NCBI RefSeq assembly: GCF_014646295.1
Contig: NZ_BMNE01000006.1
Span: forward strand, 124,001-188,000
DNA length: 64,000 bases
Source of the DNA: Nocardia rhizosphaerihabitans
GTDB lineage: Bacteria; Actinomycetota; Actinomycetes; Mycobacteriales; Mycobacteriaceae
Direction of reading: 5' to 3'
Shown: in pieces, positions 34,146 to 42,847 of the stretch
How positions within the stretch are numbered: the first letter of the stretch is position 1
Layout: each line of letters opens with the position of its first letter
Translations under genes and position numbers: made by a program
Notes under the pieces: generated by a model
What the model saw: only the letters and a program-made list of their open reading frames with translations
Database searches by the model: none
What the model was told of the DNA's origin: nothing

Positions 34146-35279
34146 GTGAATCGCATGCCGAAGGACTTCCGCAGAGGGGTAAGACGCATGGTGGGACTGA
34201 TCGACCTGGTGCAGACGTTGACGACGCCGCATCCGCTGGACCGGTACCTGGAGCTGGTCAGCCCCGCGCTCACCGCGCGGGAGCTGCGCGCCGAGGTCAC
34301 CCATGTCTCGCATGCGGTGCCCGGCTCGGTGACGCTGACCCTGCGCGCGTCCCGGCAGTGGCGTGGCCACACCGCAGGCCAGTACGTGCAGATCGGCGTC
34401 TCGATCAACGGCGTCCGGCACACCCGCTGCTACTCGCCGATCGATCCGGAGAGCCGGGGCGACCGGTTCATCCAGCTGACGGTAAAGGCGCACCCGGGCG
34501 GCCTGGTGTCGAACTACCTGCACGACAACGCCAAGCCGGGCATGGTCGTCGACCTGGCGCCCGCCGCGGGTGTGTTCGCGCTACCTGAGCAGCGCCCGGA
34601 CCGGGTGCTGCTGGTCAGCGGTGGCAGCGGCATCACCCCGGTGCTGTCGATGTTGCGTACCCTCGATGCGGAGGGCTTCACCGGTGAAGTCACCTTCCTG
34701 CACTACGCGCGTCAGCCCGAGATGGTGCCGCACCGGGCCGAGCTGAGCGCGATCGCCAACCGCCGCCCCAACTTCCGGGTGGAGTACCGGTACCCGGTCG
34801 AGCCGGGCACCGTGGTGAACGGCGAAACCTCCACCGGCAGTGGGTTCTTCGACTACGACGAGCTCGAGCGGGTCGCCCCGTGGTTCGCCGAAGCGCAGAC
34901 CTTCGTCTGCGGGCCGCCGCCGCTGATGCGGGCCGTGCAGACCATCTTCGAGGCCGAGGGCCTCGCGGATCGGGTGCACAGCGAGGAGTTCACCCTCACC
35001 ACCGTCCCGGCCGATCCGGCCGAGGCCACCGGCACCATCACCTTCTCCGGCAGCGACGTCGCCGCCGACAACACCGGAGCATCGCTGCTCGAACAGGCCG
35101 AATCGGCGGGCCTGACCCCGGAATACGGCTGCCGCATGGGGATCTGCTTCTCCTGCACCGCGACCAAGGTCTCCGGCTGCACCCGCAATCTGCGCACCGG
35201 CGAACTCGATGCCGACCCCGACAAGCAGATCCAGATCTGCGTGAACACGGCCGTCGGCGACGTCGACATCGCCCTCTAG
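34146..35279 (+). CDS. Ferredoxin reductase / oxidoreductase electron-transfer partner of the desaturase
   Basis: The 377-residue flavoprotein has a FAD-binding ferredoxin reductase barrel (HTRCYSPIDPES), a NAD(P)H domain (LLVSGGSGITPVLSMLR, then FVCGPPPLM) and a C-terminal plant-type 2Fe-2S domain with CRMGICFSC and a later Cys. It would feed electrons to the acyl-CoA desaturase encoded next; the mycobacterial pair I remember is Rv3230c-DesA3. The GTG at 34146 lies right after the operator; ATG 34155 (MPKDFRRG) is an equally good start. No strong ribosome binding site is seen, so a leaderless transcript is possible. Confidence 0.93.
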   Translation: MNRMPKDFRRGVRRMVGLIDLVQTLTTPHPLDRYLELVSPALTARELRAEVTHVSHAVPGSVTLTLRASRQWRGHTAGQYVQIGVSINGVRHTRCYSPIDPESRGDRFIQLTVKAHPGGLVSNYLHDNAKPGMVVDLAPAAGVFALPEQRPDRVLLVSGGSGITPVLSMLRTLDAEGFTGEVTFLHYARQPEMVPHRAELSAIANRRPNFRVEYRYPVEPGTVVNGETSTGSGFFDYDELERVAPWFAEAQTFVCGPPPLMRAVQTIFEAEGLADRVHSEEFTLTTVPADPAEATGTITFSGSDVAADNTGASLLEQAESAGLTPEYGCRMGICFSCTATKVSGCTRNLRTGELDADPDKQIQICVNTAVGDVDIAL

Positions 35280-35313
35280 ACAACCGATCAACCAACCAAG
35301 GGGAGATACAGCC

Positions 35314-36462
35314 ATGACGATCCTCACCGAAGGCAAAGACGGCCCGGTCATCCTGAGCCCGGAGCAGGTCGAAGAGCTCGGCCAGGCGCTCGACGCGCTG
35401 CGCGCCCGCGTCGAAGCCGATCTGGGCGAACGCGACCGCGACTACATCTACAAGATCATCAAGACCCAGCGCGGCTTCGAGATCGCCGGCCGCGGCCTGA
35501 TGTACCTGGGCTTCCTGCCGCCGTTCTGGCTGGCGGGCGTGGCGGCGCTCGGTGTGTCGAAGATCCTCGACAACATGGAGATCGGCCACAACGTCATGCA
35601 CGGTCAGTACGACTGGATGCGTGAGCGCGGCATCAACTCCCGCGAATTCGACTGGGACACGGTCTGCCCGGCCGACCAGTGGAAGCACTCGCACAACTAC
35701 ATGCACCACACCTACACCAACGTCCACGACATGGACCGCGACATCGGTTACGGCATCCTGCGCATCGACGAGGGCCAGAAGTGGAACCCCTACTACCTGG
35801 GCAACCCGATCTACGCCTTCCTGCTGATGGTGCTGTTCGAGTGGGGTGTGATGGTGCACGACCTCGAGGCCGACAACATCATCAAGGGCAAGCGCAAGTG
35901 GTCCGACCTCAAGCCGCTGCTCAAGGGGCAGGGCAAGAAGGCGGGCAAGCAGGTCCTCAAGGACTACGTCGTCTTCCCCGCGCTGACCGGCCCGCTGTTC
36001 CTGCACACCCTGGCGGGCAACGCCGCCGCGAACCTGGTGCGCAACCTGTGGACCTTCTCGATCATCTTCTGCGGCCACTTCCCGGCTGGTGTGCAGACGT
36101 TCACCAAGGAGGAGACCGAGGTCGAGACCCGCGGTGAGTGGTACGTCCGGCAGATGCTCGGCTCGGCCAACATCAAGGGCTCCAAGCTGTTCCACATCAT
36201 GTCGGGCAACCTGTCGCACCAGATCGAGCACCACCTGTTCCCGGACATCCCGGCCAACCGGTACCCGGAAATGGCGGCCGAGGTGAAGGCGCTGGCCGAG
36301 AAGTACGGCCTGCCCTACAACACCGGCCGTTTCTCCAAGCAGATCGGCTCGGTCTGGGCCAAGATCTTCCTGCTGGCGGTGCCGGATCGCTTCGTCAAGA
36401 GGACGCCGACGCCCGGTGTTATCGTTGTGCGTAATCGGAAGGCAACCGAAGTGGGCGTGTAA
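35314..36462 (+). CDS. Fatty acyl-CoA desaturase (DesA3-like)
   Basis: The 382-residue membrane enzyme introduces a double bond into acyl chains using a di-iron centre. The three histidine clusters are present: GHNVMHGQ, HSHNYMHHTY and HQIEHHLFPDIP. Two hydrophobic pairs flank them. A good ribosome binding site (AAGGGGAG) lies upstream. The electron donor is encoded 34 bases before, and a small acidic protein directly after. Neighbour order matches the aerobic desaturase operons of mycobacteria and Pseudomonas. The product is probably needed for membrane fluidity. Confidence 0.95.
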   Translation: MTILTEGKDGPVILSPEQVEELGQALDALRARVEADLGERDRDYIYKIIKTQRGFEIAGRGLMYLGFLPPFWLAGVAALGVSKILDNMEIGHNVMHGQYDWMRERGINSREFDWDTVCPADQWKHSHNYMHHTYTNVHDMDRDIGYGILRIDEGQKWNPYYLGNPIYAFLLMVLFEWGVMVHDLEADNIIKGKRKWSDLKPLLKGQGKKAGKQVLKDYVVFPALTGPLFLHTLAGNAAANLVRNLWTFSIIFCGHFPAGVQTFTKEETEVETRGEWYVRQMLGSANIKGSKLFHIMSGNLSHQIEHHLFPDIPANRYPEMAAEVKALAEKYGLPYNTGRFSKQIGSVWAKIFLLAVPDRFVKRTPTPGVIVVRNRKATEVGV

Positions 36463-36777
36463 ATGATCGGGAAATTCGAAAGCAACAAAGATCTTGTCCA
36501 GGAATTGACGTCCTCCGGTGCCCGGCATGTCGGCAATATCGCGACATTGATCACCGGAGTGGTGGCCGAGGTCGCGCGCGAGATCGGTGAGTTCGTCACC
36601 GACGCGATCGAGATGAACGAGGCTGCCGCGGCCGCCCGCCGTGATGCCGAGCAGCAGCTCGACGACGAGCGTCCCGCCGGCGCGTTCGTCGAGGCAGAGG
36701 TCGAGGACGTGCCGCTCGGCGAGGACGCCGGTGTCGACACGGTGTTCGTCGAGGCCGAGGTCACCGACAAGAACTGA
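36463..36777 (+). CDS. Small acidic protein co-encoded with the desaturase
   Basis: The 104-residue protein starts at the base after the desaturase stop (TAA-ATG), so it is translationally coupled. Its N-terminal half (NIATLITGVVAEVAREIGEFVTDAIEM) is an amphipathic helix of the kind seen in phasins and membrane-surface proteins. The C-terminal half is strongly acidic and contains two copies of an FVEAEV segment (FVEAEVEDV and FVEAEVTDK), suggesting a duplicated motif. I do not recognise the family. Coupling suggests a helper or anchor for the desaturase. Confidence 0.75.
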   Translation: MIGKFESNKDLVQELTSSGARHVGNIATLITGVVAEVAREIGEFVTDAIEMNEAAAAARRDAEQQLDDERPAGAFVEAEVEDVPLGEDAGVDTVFVEAEVTDKN

Positions 36778-36780
36778 GCG

Positions 36781-37311
36781 TCACCACACCGGCAACCGCC
36801 TGCGGTGTTCGGTGACATCGGTGATCAGATCCCGGTAGCCGTCGGTCAATTCGGCCAGCCGGGACCAGTGCAGATGGATCCGGGCCTCCCACTGCCGCGG
36901 TGTCGTCGGCTCGATCGGATCGCCGCCCAGCGCCTGCTGGGCGGCGATCCATTTCGCTGCCATCCGGTCGATCACCGCGCCCAGGGTCTCGGTGTGCAGC
37001 GAAGCCCCTTCCCGGTGCGCCACATTGGCGGCGACCCAGTCGTCGATGCGGGTGATGAGGGCGGCGCGATCGTGATCGATGTCGTCGATGAGCCTGCCGC
37101 AGGCCGCGACCCGGCTGCTCGGCGCCTCCGGTGCGCGCGCCGCCGCGATCGCCGAGCGTCTGCGCTCGTGGCAGCGGGCCAGCCTGCCTGCCGCGTCGAG
37201 CACCCCGTGCCGCAGCGGGTCGGGATCATTGGTTTCCAGAAAAGCCCGCAACAGCGCCGAGGGTGGCGGGAGTTGCGCGGCATCCACACGATGGCCGGGA
37301 TCGATCGGCAT
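36781..37311 (-). CDS. DUF4254 family protein
   Basis: The 176-residue helical protein matches DUF4254 in its Arg/His/Trp pattern (LARCHERRRSAIAAAR, LIDDIDHDRAALITRIDDWV, ETLGAVIDRMAAKW, HLHWSRLAELTDGYRDLI). Members occur in cell-envelope glycan loci of other bacteria, but the activity is unknown to me. It converges with the desaturase operon, with stops three bases apart, so the operon must end inside or beyond this gene. Confidence 0.82.
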   Translation of the reverse strand: MPIDPGHRVDAAQLPPPSALLRAFLETNDPDPLRHGVLDAAGRLARCHERRRSAIAAARAPEAPSSRVAACGRLIDDIDHDRAALITRIDDWVAANVAHREGASLHTETLGAVIDRMAAKWIAAQQALGGDPIEPTTPRQWEARIHLHWSRLAELTDGYRDLITDVTEHRRRLPVW

Positions 37312-37667
37312 GGTGCACGCCCCTGAATACGCTGAATTCGTGCTTGGATACGCCAGAGCCGGGGAGGATTCGGGGGAGGTGCACTCCCCGGCACCGGCGT
37401 AGCCCCGCCCGGGCGTCGACGAATATCCGCGACGCTGCGGTGAGGAAGACGGCCCGGGGAAAAATCGGGACCCTCTCAGGAAAGCGCGATTCGGCGCGAC
37501 CGCGCAATAGTATGGTGTACAAATTCCGGGGTCGGCGGAAATTGTTATCGACCGTTACAACGGGGTCACCACGAGACGTCCTCCGTGTTACCCATCGGCG
37601 CATTTCCGGCAATCGAACCACCGCCGCCTCGCCGTGCCCACCGCCACATGCACTAACCTCGACAAAT
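37312..37667. other. 356-base intergenic region without a recognised gene
   Basis: It separates the DUF4254 gene (minus) from a small gene (plus). AT-richer patches (around 37503-37560, including TAGTATGGT) could hold the promoter of the plus-strand gene. No convincing frame, hairpin or repeat is visible. Confidence 0.5.
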
Positions 37668-37988
37668 GTGCCCGCCTATGTGTCCTCACCCGAGCTGACC
37701 TTCGGGTTCCTGTTCGCCCTGGAAGACCCGCAGCGAATCGCCGACGTCGTCGGCGACCTCATGGAGCGCCGCGCCGTCTCGGTGTTCCGGATCGCGCGGC
37801 TGTCCGACGACGACGGCCCGCCCGAGCGTTACGTGGTGAACTGGGCCGCCATCCCGCAGATCTCGATCACCACCAGCGCGCCGGGGGACTCCGACCTGCA
37901 AGCGCAGCGGATCATGCTGGTCAACGCCTTCCTCGGCGAGAGCGGCGAGATCAGCCTCTACTCCGGAAACCCGAACGCGCCGAGCTGA
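37668..37988 (+). CDS. Hypothetical actinobacterial protein
   Basis: The 106-residue soluble protein begins at GTG (MPAYVSSPELTFGFLFALED). It has a mixed alpha/beta appearance with no signal or membrane segment. Segments VVGDLMERRAVSVFRIARL and QAQRIMLVNAFLGESGEISLY look like a small two-layer fold. I do not recognise the family. It converges on the ABC ATPase gene with one base between the genes. Confidence 0.6.
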   Translation: MPAYVSSPELTFGFLFALEDPQRIADVVGDLMERRAVSVFRIARLSDDDGPPERYVVNWAAIPQISITTSAPGDSDLQAQRIMLVNAFLGESGEISLYSGNPNAPS

Positions 37989-37989
37989 A

Positions 37990-38982
37990 TCAGCGCGCCG
38001 ACTCGTAGATCCGGCGCACCACGTCCTCGATGCCGGGCTCCTCGATCGACAGATCGCGCACCTGCGCCCGATCCGACACCGACGCCAGCAGCGCCGCCGC
38101 CGTGGTGTGCTCGGCGTCGAAGGCCAGCCGCTGCCGCATGCCGCCCGCCTCGCTGGACAGCAGTTGCGCGCCGCACGGCAGATCGTCGAGATCCGGTGTC
38201 GGCGCGGCCAGATCCACCACGAGCACCCGGCGGGCGCCGACGGTGGCGCCGAGACCGGCCAGTGAACCGTCGTACACCAGCCTGCCGTGATCGACGACGA
38301 GGACCCGATCGCAGAGCCGCTCGATATCGCCCATGTCGTGGGTCGTGAGCAGCAGCGTCGTCCCGCGTTCGATCCGCTCGGCCCGCAGGAATTCGCGCAG
38401 CCGCTGCTTGGACAGCACGTCCAGGCCGATCGTCGGTTCGTCCAGAATCACCAGTTCCGGCGAATGCAGCAGCGCGGCAGCCACTTCGGCGCGCATGCGC
38501 TGGCCGAGCGAGAGCTGGCGCACCGGGGTGTCGAGGGTATCGGCCATCTCGAGCTGTTCGACCAGCTCGTGCGTGCGCTTGTCGGCGATGTCGGGATCGA
38601 GGCGGTGGATCGCCGCCAGGATCGAAAACGACTCGTGCAGGGGCAGATCCCACCACAGCTGGGAGCGCTGCCCGAACACGACGCCGATCCGCGAGGCCAG
38701 TTCCTTGCGCTGGCGCACCGGCTCGAGGCCGCAGGTGCGGACGGAGCCGGTGGTCGGTACCAGGATGCCGGTGAGCATCTTGATCGTCGTCGACTTGCCC
38801 GCGCCGTTGGCGCCGATATAGCCGACCGCGGAGCCGCGTTCGATCCGGAAGCTCATCCGGTCGACGGCGGTGATCGTGTCCCGGTGTCTGCGCCAGCGGC
38901 TGCCGTTCTTGCGGTAGACCGTGAACTGCCGGGTGAGGTCGTCGATGTCGATGATCGGTTCGGACGCGTTGTTCTCGTCCAT
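37990..38982 (-). CDS. ABC-2 transporter ATP-binding protein (COG4586 type)
   Basis: The 330-residue ATPase has Walker A IGANGAGKSTT, the signature LSLGQRMRAEVAAAL, Walker B LVILDEPTIGLD and switch LLLTTHDMGDIERLCDR. The RQRKELASRIGVVFGQRSQLWWDLP block is diagnostic of the COG4586 subfamily, which always pairs with two COG4587/COG3694 permeases as seen here. The substrate is unknown; exopolymer or lipid-linked export is usual for the type. ATG 38982 lies two bases downstream of the preceding permease stop, giving tight coupling. Confidence 0.93.
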   Translation of the reverse strand: MDENNASEPIIDIDDLTRQFTVYRKNGSRWRRHRDTITAVDRMSFRIERGSAVGYIGANGAGKSTTIKMLTGILVPTTGSVRTCGLEPVRQRKELASRIGVVFGQRSQLWWDLPLHESFSILAAIHRLDPDIADKRTHELVEQLEMADTLDTPVRQLSLGQRMRAEVAAALLHSPELVILDEPTIGLDVLSKQRLREFLRAERIERGTTLLLTTHDMGDIERLCDRVLVVDHGRLVYDGSLAGLGATVGARRVLVVDLAAPTPDLDDLPCGAQLLSSEAGGMRQRLAFDAEHTTAAALLASVSDRAQVRDLSIEEPGIEDVVRRIYESAR

Positions 38983-38984
38983 CG

Positions 38985-39818
38985 TTATCCCCCTCCTCCC
39001 TGATAGTGCCTCGTACCTATCCGCCACGCTGCGAACGCCAGCAACCACACCCACGCCGCCGCGACCGGTGTCAACCAGGCCGACCACGCGGGCAACAGCG
39101 GCGGTCCCGGGAGACCGAGCAGCGCTATCGTCGGCACGTAGGCGGTGAACGCGACGGGAATCGCGAACCCGAACAACAGCTTCAGCGGCGCGGGGAACAC
39201 CGAGGCAGGCTGCATCGCGGCGAACGAACCGCCGTAGGTGAAGCTGTTGGTGAGCTCGGCACCGTCGATCAGAAAGAACTGTAGTCCGGCCGCGCATACG
39301 AAAAGGCCACAGAACAGCGCGATTCCACTCAGCAGGGTGATCACGATCAAGGTAACCGGGGCGATGCCCCAGTCGATTTCGTTGCGCCACAACCCCACGG
39401 CGAGCACGATCACCGCGACGGCGGCGCGTGCGAGCCTGCGCAACGAGATGTCGCTGGTGATCAGCTGAAGCAGCAGCGGTTGCGGGCGCAGATGGTAGGC
39501 GTCGAGTGTGCCCATTCTGATCATCGCCGGCAGCGAGTCCAGGTGCCCCACCAGCACCTGGGCCAGCGCGAACGAGGTGTTGGACAACCCGAACAGCAAC
39601 AGCGCGGCATTGGTGTCGAGGCCGCCGAGCGTGCCGACATTGTGGAAGATCACCCACACCTCGGCGAACTCGACCAGACCGATGAGGAAGGCGCTGAACA
39701 CCTCGGTGGCGAACGAGAGCCGGTACACCTGCTGTGCTTTCACACGCGAACGCAATACTGCGAGATAGGGGGTGAACCAGGTCCCGGACACGATGCGCGC
39801 GGAATCCGGTTCAGCCAC
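38985..39818 (-). CDS. ABC-2 permease (COG3694 type)
   Basis: The 277-residue membrane protein has about six helices. Diagnostic blocks are LDAYHLRPQPLLLQLITSDISLRRL and GLQFFLIDGAELTNSFTYGGSFAAMQP. It is the second permease half of the exporter, overlapping the upstream permease gene by eight bases. Together with its partner it should form a heterodimeric channel. Confidence 0.9.
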   Translation of the reverse strand: MAEPDSARIVSGTWFTPYLAVLRSRVKAQQVYRLSFATEVFSAFLIGLVEFAEVWVIFHNVGTLGGLDTNAALLLFGLSNTSFALAQVLVGHLDSLPAMIRMGTLDAYHLRPQPLLLQLITSDISLRRLARAAVAVIVLAVGLWRNEIDWGIAPVTLIVITLLSGIALFCGLFVCAAGLQFFLIDGAELTNSFTYGGSFAAMQPASVFPAPLKLLFGFAIPVAFTAYVPTIALLGLPGPPLLPAWSAWLTPVAAAWVWLLAFAAWRIGTRHYQGGGG

Positions 39819-40686
39819 CCTGTACCTCCAGCCTGCGTTGTCCCGCTCGCAGCAGCACTCTGCCGAGCAGCCCGATCACCAGAACCCAGAAGCCCTGTGC
39901 CGCAACGGTTATCAAGGCCTCCACGCCGGCTACCCGCCCCGACAGCGTATCGATCGGGGCTTGCAGGATGGAGGGAAACGGGGTTGCCATGGCAATGGTC
40001 CGCAGCCAGTCGGGAAACATGTGCACCGGGACGAAAAGACCTGCGAGGAAGGTGCCGACGATCTGGTACAGCACCCGGATTCCGCGTATCTCCACCACCC
40101 AGAACCCGATCAGCGCCACCGCGAACAGGCACAGGAACGACAGCGCCACCGCAAGCAGCACGCTGATCAGGCCGAGTAGGTAGGCCACCGGCGTCGTCGG
40201 CATCGACAGGCCGAAGGTCGCGGCGCCGATGACGATGCTCGGCACGCCGCGCGGCAGGAAAGTGCAGGCGGCCCTGCCCATGTCGGTGGCCAGATAGCCG
40301 AGCTGGACGTCGACCGGGCGCAGGAAATCGATGGCGACGTCACCGGACTTGATCCGCTCGACCAGGTCGATCGGCGGACCCATGAACTGCGTCGCGCCGA
40401 GCAGCGCCTGCGAGAGCCACACGTAGGCGCCGATGGTTCCCTCGTCGTAGCCGCCGAAATCGCCCGCCGCGCGGACCGCGGCCACCATCACCGCCGCGCG
40501 GACGAAACCGAACACACAGTTGGTGAACAGCCCGGCGAACATCGCCAGCTTGTACTGCGCCTGCCGTTTGAACCCGGCCCGCGCCAGCTTCCAGTACACC
40601 CCGACAGCGCTCGGCCTGCGACGGCGGAACGACCAGCGGCCCACCGCGATGGCTAGTCGGCCGTCCCCCTCCGCATCGCCCCGCAC
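39811..40686 (-). CDS. ABC-2 permease (COG4587 type)
   Basis: The 291-residue product has a basic N-terminus followed by about six transmembrane helices. IKSGDVAIDFLRPVDVQLGYLATDMGRAA is a COG4587 hallmark, and FPSILQAPIDTLSGRVAG is another conserved block. It heads the three-gene exporter operon (permease-permease-ATPase). The start could be internal (VGVYWKLARAGFKRQ), because the first 28 residues are not conserved in appearance. Confidence 0.88.
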   Translation of the reverse strand: MRGDAEGDGRLAIAVGRWSFRRRRPSAVGVYWKLARAGFKRQAQYKLAMFAGLFTNCVFGFVRAAVMVAAVRAAGDFGGYDEGTIGAYVWLSQALLGATQFMGPPIDLVERIKSGDVAIDFLRPVDVQLGYLATDMGRAACTFLPRGVPSIVIGAATFGLSMPTTPVAYLLGLISVLLAVALSFLCLFAVALIGFWVVEIRGIRVLYQIVGTFLAGLFVPVHMFPDWLRTIAMATPFPSILQAPIDTLSGRVAGVEALITVAAQGFWVLVIGLLGRVLLRAGQRRLEVQGG

Positions 40687-40747
40687 AATCAGTCAACTCT
40701 AGGCCGCCCCACCGTGATCCGGACGAAAACGGCACTATCGCGACTGC

Positions 40748-42118
40748 TCAGCGCAGCGGCACCCCGACGTCGCTGCCGCCCTCCGGGGTGATCCGCGTCT
40801 TCACCTTCACCAGGGCGGGCGCGGGAACGAAACCACCGGCGAACAGGGCCTCGCCCTGACGGAACCAGGGGGAGCGGTCGAGCAGCGCCGACGGCGCGTA
40901 GCCGAAATAGGTGCCGAGTTCGGCCAGGTCGACGGGCGAGGTCATCTTCATCAGGGTGAGGTTGTCGCACTGGGAGATGATGCCGGGGTGCACCTTCGAC
41001 GGCCGCTGCGTCGAAAGCAGCAGCCAGAGGCCGAATTTGCGGCCCTCGGCGGCGATCTGGATCAGCCGTTCGCGCACCGCGACGGCGATCGGCGATTCCA
41101 GCCGCGGCGAGGCCAGGTTGTGTGCCTCGTCGATGACGAGCAGGACGGGACGCCGTTCCTCGCGCCGCGCCCACAGGTCGTCGAGCAGGGCCAGCGCGAC
41201 GACGAGTTGCTGTGCGGCCGTGGAGAATCCACCCAGGTCGAGGACGGTGGCATCGGGTCGCTCGTCGACGACCTCGGTCACCGCCCGATCCTGGCGCGCC
41301 CACACCTCCCAGTCGGCCAGACCCAGGTTCTCGATCCGCATGGCGAGGCGCCGCTGCGCCGCGGACTCCGAGCCGCGCAGGTCGCGCAGGGCGTCGTCGA
41401 GTTCGGCGGCGGCGAGCTGGTCGGCGAGATGGAGCAGCTCGTTGAACTCCTCCCGGTCGGCGATCGGATCGATCTGCAGGATCGCGGCTTTGGAGGACAG
41501 CGGCAGTGTGGTGAACCTGGCCCGCAACGGCTGCCCGGAGTGCGGGCGCAGCACCCGGATGTCGCGGGCCCGCAATGCGTCGGCGGTGGGGCCGCTCGCG
41601 TCGGAGGCGATCTCGCCGAGCCGGACGAAATCGGAATTGGGGTCGAAGATCACCACGGGCAGCGCGGTGTGCGCGATCACCTGCTCGAGCACGACACCGA
41701 GTGCGTAGGTCTTGCCGGAACCGCTCTGGCCACACCAGAAGGTGTGCCGATTGAACCGCTTGGGCAGCAGCCGGGCCGGTCCGCCGGGCGGCGTGAGGTT
41801 CACCCCGACGTCGAGCAGGGCGCCGGTCGTCTCGTGCAGCGTGCGGACGGTTTCCGCGTCGACCAGCTCGACGGCGCCGTCGGTGAACGGGTAGCCGACG
41901 CGCACGTCGATGCCGTTGTCGACCAGTTCGCCGATCATCCGGCCGCGCAGACGGACCGGTGAGGTCTCCGAGCGTTCCTCGACGAGGACGAGCTGACGGC
42001 GATCGGCCGCGACGATCACGGCCAGTGAACCGGCGACGAGCGCACTGCCGGTGGCATCGGCGACAACGAACGAGCGGCCGTCGTCGGACCGCGCACTGGG
42101 CTGGCTATTGGTCGGCAC
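40748..42118 (-). CDS. HerA-type ATPase with DUF87 domain
   Basis: The 456-residue protein has an N-terminal barrel-like region (residues 15-110) and a RecA-like core with Walker A GQSGSGKTYA, Walker B VLLVIDEAHNLASPR and a conserved sensor LLLSTQRPSKVHPGIISQCDNL. This is the DUF87/HerA family found in DNA-end resection (with NurA) and in DNA-transport motors. No NurA gene is adjacent, so the partner is unknown. It stands alone, 61 bases from the exporter operon. Confidence 0.9.
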   Translation of the reverse strand: MPTNSQPSARSDDGRSFVVADATGSALVAGSLAVIVAADRRQLVLVEERSETSPVRLRGRMIGELVDNGIDVRVGYPFTDGAVELVDAETVRTLHETTGALLDVGVNLTPPGGPARLLPKRFNRHTFWCGQSGSGKTYALGVVLEQVIAHTALPVVIFDPNSDFVRLGEIASDASGPTADALRARDIRVLRPHSGQPLRARFTTLPLSSKAAILQIDPIADREEFNELLHLADQLAAAELDDALRDLRGSESAAQRRLAMRIENLGLADWEVWARQDRAVTEVVDERPDATVLDLGGFSTAAQQLVVALALLDDLWARREERRPVLLVIDEAHNLASPRLESPIAVAVRERLIQIAAEGRKFGLWLLLSTQRPSKVHPGIISQCDNLTLMKMTSPVDLAELGTYFGYAPSALLDRSPWFRQGEALFAGGFVPAPALVKVKTRITPEGGSDVGVPLR

Positions 42119-42186
42119 CCGGTGATCTTCTCACCTGACCCCGGTATCGGGGGCCTGATAGCTATGCGGCAGCTACCGGAATGTCG

Positions 42187-42267
42187 TCAGTGCTCCGGGA
42201 ATCCGGTGGCGAACAGGATCGCAATGATCACGGAGCTGACCACGGAAATGGCGAGAATGATCCACAT
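42187..42267 (-). CDS. Candidate 26-residue membrane peptide
   Basis: A short frame starts at ATG 42267 and reads MWIILAISVVSSVIIAIL followed by FATGFPEH: one transmembrane helix and a short tail. It is divergent from the 59-residue membrane protein gene. No Shine-Dalgarno sequence is seen, so the call rests on the membrane-helix pattern only. Confidence 0.35.
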   Translation of the reverse strand: MWIILAISVVSSVIIAILFATGFPEH

Positions 42268-42364
42268 GAGGGGGAAGGGTACCCGTACCCGGGCGTGTCG
42301 ACGGCATCGCACCCCCGGTCGCCGGGCATTGCCACCCGTGGCACCGACGGCGGACACTGGTGGA

Positions 42365-42544
42365 ATGGTTGACAGGGAGCAACGCACACCCTTCTACGGG
42401 GTGGTACTGATTCTCGCGGCGCTCGGTGCGTCGATGGCGGTCAGCTACTACGGGCCGACCTGGTTCCGCGTCACGGTCTACATCCTCACAGTGATGATCG
42501 TCCTGGTCGGCGGCATCATGACGTTCCGGGACTACTCGCGCTGA
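42365..42544 (+). CDS. Small two-helix membrane protein
   Basis: The 59-residue protein (MVDREQRTPFYGVVLILAALG...) has two transmembrane helices at about 10-27 and 34-52 and a short basic end (MTFRDYSR). Small proteins of this type accompany many actinobacterial loci and are unassigned. It starts at ATG 42365. Confidence 0.65.
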   Translation: MVDREQRTPFYGVVLILAALGASMAVSYYGPTWFRVTVYILTVMIVLVGGIMTFRDYSR

Positions 42545-42598
42545 GGTAGCGAATACGCAGACACGTCGCCCCGGCAAACCGGGGCGGCGAGACCAGAA

Positions 42599-42633
42599 CG
42601 GCCCTGACCTGACATTGACGCAGGTCAGGGCCG
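42599..42633 (-). terminator. Terminator hairpin after tRNA-Arg
   Basis: A 13-bp perfect stem (42599-42611 and 42621-42633) with a 9-base loop, starting six bases past the tRNA 3' end; a weak TTCT follows. Confidence 0.7.
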
Positions 42634-42638
42634 ATGTG

Positions 42639-42712
42639 CGCCCCCGGCAGGAATCGAACCTGCGACCTAGGGATTAGAAGGCCCTTGCTCTATCCAACTG
42701 AGCTACGGAGGC
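42639..42712 (-). tRNA. trnR: tRNA-Arg (anticodon TCT)
   Basis: A 74-base cloverleaf on the minus strand: acceptor GCCTCCG/CGGGGGC with one G-T pair, D-arm AGCTCAGTTGGATAGAGC, anticodon stem AGGGC/TCCCT (last pair mismatched) with loop CTTCTAA (anticodon TCT, reads AGA), T-arm CAGGTTCGATTCCTG. CCA is not encoded. AGA is a rare codon in this GC-rich genome. Confidence 0.96.
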
Positions 42713-42847
42713 AGTGGCATCCACCTTGGCCGAACTCGGCCCCGGTGTCCAGCGCGAAAAGTATAGCGACCGACCAGATCGAGATCCGGGGTCGGGAGCG
42801 ACGCCCCATCGGGGCGGCTCCGGGCACGCCGAACTACCCTCGTTGTC

